Shown here: one piece after another, positions 23,449 through 25,710 of the stretch | How positions within the stretch are numbered: the first letter of the stretch is position 1 | How the letters are laid out: each line of letters opens with the position of its first letter | IMG/VR virus record: IMGVR_UViG_3300046777_000068 | Coordinates: 1 to 25,710 of that record | Direction: 5' to 3' (one strand) | From: a virus | Length of the DNA: 25,710 bases | Notes under the pieces: generated by a model | The model's input: the letters and a program-made list of their open reading frames with translations, nothing else | What the model was told of the DNA's origin: nothing | Databases searched by the model: none | Program-made: the position numbers and the translations under genes

Positions 23449-23722
23449 GGTCTTTGAAGAACTCTTTGTAGGCTGGGTTGTTGCTGATTCGCCAGAGGCA
23501 GTACTCGTTCCAGAGTTTGCCCACGGGTCCTCGGTGGAGCATCGCTTGGCGGTCGAGCCAGAGTCGTACTCGGAGGGTTTGACTAACCCAAGCTGTTCTA
23601 AGAGCTGTTGGTGCGTGGCCGAGGAGGAGATCAATCGCATGGAATACATTGCGGTCAAGAATGTAGACAAGAAGAGCGACTAACGATATGTCTAAGGCAA
23701 TCAGGGAAGCGGTGGGGTCCAT
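23441..23722 (-). CDS. Small protein with an N-terminal membrane-like segment
   Basis: I do not recognise this 93-aa protein. Residues ~4-24 (ASLIALDISLVALLVYIL) are hydrophobic enough for one membrane-spanning helix, and the rest is basic and rich in Trp and Arg, ending in WRISNNPAYKEFFKDRE. The ATG at 23722 lies inside the end of the exonuclease gene (22-bp overlap). Its TAA stop is nested in the start of the next gene (GTGAGTAAG), so it fits a translationally coupled series. A different frame of the same DNA (from 23670) reads as a longer version of the DUF3310 gene. I prefer this 93-aa frame because it closes the gap to the exonuclease exactly and its composition is protein-like. Possible roles such as membrane anchoring are speculation. 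Confidence 0.68.
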   Translation of the reverse strand: MDPTASLIALDISLVALLVYILDRNVFHAIDLLLGHAPTALRTAWVSQTLRVRLWLDRQAMLHRGPVGKLWNEYCLWRISNNPAYKEFFKDRE

Positions 23723-24546
23723 AGGATCGGCTCCTTGGTGGTTGAGTTGTACTCACCAGGCCGGAGGATCCGTGCCAGGCGTGCGTTGCGGAGGGCATCC
23801 TCCTCAGTTAGCCCAGCCTTTTCGTAAGCAGCAAGGATGGCAGGCCAGGGCTCTTCAGCTTTGTCCAGGATCTTCTTTGCGCCTACGGCTCCGACACCAG
23901 GAACCCCCTTATAGCCATCCACTGGGTCTCCGGTGATGGTCTGGGTCCAGAACCAGTAGTCGGCTTCCTCAGGAGTGACGTTGATCTCCTCCTCACCATT
24001 GAACAGGCGACAGGCGATCTGCCTCATGTCCTTGTCCGGGCTCACCAGAACAAAGTCAGAAGGATCAAGGTGACACTCCAGGCCAAGGGCGTCGTCAGCT
24101 TCAAGCTTTGGATAGCGGACCACCCGATAGTTCTCAGAGCACCAGGCCAGCAGACGCTTGTACCCCACTGGCTTTCGTTTGGTTCGCTTGCCCTTGTACT
24201 CGGGGTCGATCTCCTTTCGGAAGTTGACCGTGTCCGAGAAGTAAAGGGTGACGTTGCTGGTATCGAAGCGGCGTTTGAGGCTTGTGATTTCGCTGTCGAA
24301 GGTCCGTATCACCTCCTTGAAGTTGGAGGCAATGGTGATCAGGTCGTCACCCCAATCAAGCTCAGTTTCATTTGCTGAGCAGGACCGGTAGGCAAAGAAG
24401 TCAGCATCTACCCGAAGGTGGGTATCAGTGACAGTCTGCCCACGATGTGCCGTGCTTGGCTTCCGCTGCGAGCGGGACTTTGAGGCCGAGGTCTTCCCCG
24501 ACTTGTGGCATGGTGTTGACGAGGATGTTTTTGATGAGGGGGACAT
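23701..24546 (-). CDS. T7 gp6-like 5'-3' exonuclease / flap endonuclease
   Basis: This is a FEN-family exonuclease like T7 gp6, which removes primers and degrades host DNA. Visible acidic metal-site residues are D47 and D49 (RVDADFFAYR), E149/D151/D152 (LEADDALG), D171/D173 (SPDKDM) and D207/D210. They are followed by a helix-hairpin-helix stretch (GVPGVGAVGAKKIL) and a C-terminus like that of gp6 (ARILRPGEYN). The family-like part begins near residue 43. The only ATG, GTG or TTG upstream of it in frame is the ATG at 24546, which makes the gene overlap the polymerase by 122 bp and adds a ~40-residue Ser/Lys-rich leader. The true start may therefore be non-canonical and lie near 24430; a GTC codon sits where relatives may have ATG (inference). 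The stop overlaps the next gene's start. Confidence 0.9.
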   Translation of the reverse strand: MSPSSKTSSSTPCHKSGKTSASKSRSQRKPSTAHRGQTVTDTHLRVDADFFAYRSCSANETELDWGDDLITIASNFKEVIRTFDSEITSLKRRFDTSNVTLYFSDTVNFRKEIDPEYKGKRTKRKPVGYKRLLAWCSENYRVVRYPKLEADDALGLECHLDPSDFVLVSPDKDMRQIACRLFNGEEEINVTPEEADYWFWTQTITGDPVDGYKGVPGVGAVGAKKILDKAEEPWPAILAAYEKAGLTEEDALRNARLARILRPGEYNSTTKEPILWTPPLP

Positions 24547-25710
24547 ACTTAGGTGCTACAGCAAGCTGCTGTTCGTCGTGGATAAAACCGAGTGGTTGGT
24601 AGTCAATACCAAGGATGAGGTCTTCGCTTCTGATGCAGTGATGGGTCTCGACCACCCAAGACTTACAAACGATGGCACCAGCAGACTGGAGTAGGTAGTT
24701 GAGGGCGGCGTGTTTCTTTCCTTGAAGGCGTATGGGACGACCATCAAGGCCCTTGAGCACATCACCCTCGGCTTTCTTAGCCACTGCTTTAAGAAGCGAA
24801 TCTAGGCCAGGAATCGCTTCAGTGAACTTGCGGCGGATCTCCTTACCAAGGTGCTTGGCCTTATCACCCTTAAGCAGTGGGTCGGTGGTCATACCAAGCT
24901 TCTCATCTCCTCCTCCGTAGATGAAGCAGTAGGTGATTGACTTCACCGCCTTACGGGTCACCCCAACTGCATCGGCGTTGATCTGGTGGATGTCACCGTT
25001 CACAACAATGTCAGCGAAGCGACCCCCATCAAAGAACGCCAGGTAGTGACCAAGCATCCGAAGCTCCAGGCCTGAGGCGTCTGCCCCCACCTGAATCATT
25101 CCATCGCCAGGAAGGAAAAGTGCTCGACAACGTGGATCGCTGCTCACCTGCCCCAAGTTAGGACGACTGTGGGCATTGCGACCGGTGTTGGTGGCCAGCT
25201 GACAGGCGTGGTGGATTCGACCGCCCTTGGTGACCTGTTTGAGCCAGGCGTTCTGACCTTCGCTGATCTGTCCGATGGCCTTCTGGAGTTCGAGTAAACG
25301 AGCAAAGGTCTTTGACTCTTTGGTGTCCATGGCCAATAGGACACTTTCGTCAATTTTCGGACGACCTGTGTCCGTAAACTCCTCGGGCTGCCAGTCCCTC
25401 CAGGTCTTGAAGGCCCAGGCGATGTGATCACGAGAGGTGGGATTGAACTCGGTCAGCTTGGTAAATGGTGCCCCGGCGATATACCCCTTGGTGGAGTTGT
25501 TTCGCTTTGGGGTCATCTCCTTGCCAGCCACGTAGGGGAAGGTGATTCGCATGGCGTCTGCCAGCTTATCTGCCTCCTCACGAAGCTCACCCTCCAAACG
25601 CTCAGCAGCGGCCACATCAAAGGGCCACCCAAGCTGTTCCTGCTGGGCCATGATCCGGGCGCACTCGTGCTCCAGCTTGATACTGCGGCCGTACTTGGGA
25701 ACCTTATCAG
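24425..25710 (-). CDS. T7-like family A DNA polymerase, 5' end cut off by window edge
   Basis: This is the polymerase half of a family A (T7 gp5-like) replicative DNA polymerase; only the last ~427 codons are in the window. The reading frame stays open from the first ATG at 25651 to the right edge, and the upstream residues look like normal polymerase sequence, so the gene is partial. Numbering from that ATG, motif A is at 189-199 with catalytic D191. Motif B carries R233, K237 and Y241, matching T7 R518, K522 and Y526. Motif C is H358-D359-E360. Y241 is the position of E. coli Pol I Phe762, so this enzyme has the T7-type tyrosine there. The C-terminus (AEAKHGTSWADCH) resembles T7-like polymerases, so the 3' end looks intact. 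The 3'-5' exonuclease domain would lie outside the window. The exonuclease gene follows and overlaps it. Confidence 0.96.
   Translation of the reverse strand, partial: DKVPKYGRSIKLEHECARIMAQQEQLGWPFDVAAAERLEGELREEADKLADAMRITFPYVAGKEMTPKRNNSTKGYIAGAPFTKLTEFNPTSRDHIAWAFKTWRDWQPEEFTDTGRPKIDESVLLAMDTKESKTFARLLELQKAIGQISEGQNAWLKQVTKGGRIHHACQLATNTGRNAHSRPNLGQVSSDPRCRALFLPGDGMIQVGADASGLELRMLGHYLAFFDGGRFADIVVNGDIHQINADAVGVTRKAVKSITYCFIYGGGDEKLGMTTDPLLKGDKAKHLGKEIRRKFTEAIPGLDSLLKAVAKKAEGDVLKGLDGRPIRLQGKKHAALNYLLQSAGAIVCKSWVVETHHCIRSEDLILGIDYQPLGFIHDEQQLAVAPKYVPLIKNILVNTMPQVGEDLGLKVPLAAEAKHGTSWADCH

Noticed and set aside
23233-23670. 145-aa version of the DUF3310 gene from a TTG start
   Set aside because: The extra 74 residues are low-complexity and antiphase to the 93-aa gene; a GTG at 23448 sits right before the conserved domain.
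1-25710. Photosynthesis or carbon-metabolism host genes (psbA, hli, talC), integrase, RNA polymerase, holin or lysin
   Set aside because: I looked for them among all frames and found none; they may lie outside the window.

Overview
The window is a late-gene and replication segment of a T7-like podovirus. The gene content and protein wording fit a marine cyanophage (a podovirus of Synechococcus or Prochlorococcus); the host assignment is inference. Every gene I can support lies on the minus strand, so transcription runs from high to low coordinates. The order follows T7: DNA polymerase (gp5-like), exonuclease (gp6-like), portal (gp8), scaffold (gp9), major capsid (gp10), tail tubes A and B (gp11, gp12), internal virion proteins (gp13-gp16) and tail fibre (gp17).

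Region 1 (25710-20505) is DNA synthesis and nucleotide supply. It holds the 3' part of the polymerase gene, a flap/5' exonuclease, a small membrane-like protein, a DUF3310 protein, a MazG-like NTP pyrophosphatase, both subunits of a class I ribonucleotide reductase (RNR) and a 67-aa protein. From the exonuclease down, these genes overlap by a few bases, which suggests one translationally coupled operon. Region 2 (20502-17458) is head assembly: a small coiled-coil protein, the portal, an 82-aa protein and the scaffold. Region 3 (17457-17113) is a 345-bp gap full of inverted repeats and carrying a tRNA T-arm-like element; it is the leader of the capsid gene. Region 4 (17112-4183) holds the capsid, a strong intrinsic terminator, the tail tubes and four internal virion proteins. 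Region 5 (4179-1) is a tail-fibre module: a gp17-like fibre with an Ala/Ser stalk, two small assembly-type proteins, and three further fibre or adhesin-like proteins. The small end genes follow, and one runs off the left edge.

The points I find most worth checking are these. (a) The RNR has a compact alpha subunit with all class I catalytic residues, but its beta subunit has Leu where the radical Tyr normally sits. (b) The capsid leader has mutually exclusive hairpins and a tRNA-like fragment. (c) Peptidoglycan-active domains sit in the gp15-like protein, not the gp16-like one, and include a degenerate M23-like domain. (d) Three neighbouring tail genes have GC-rich 5' parts and AT-rich later parts, a sign of adhesin domain swapping. 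I see no integrase, RNA polymerase, lysis gene, psbA, hli or talC in this window.
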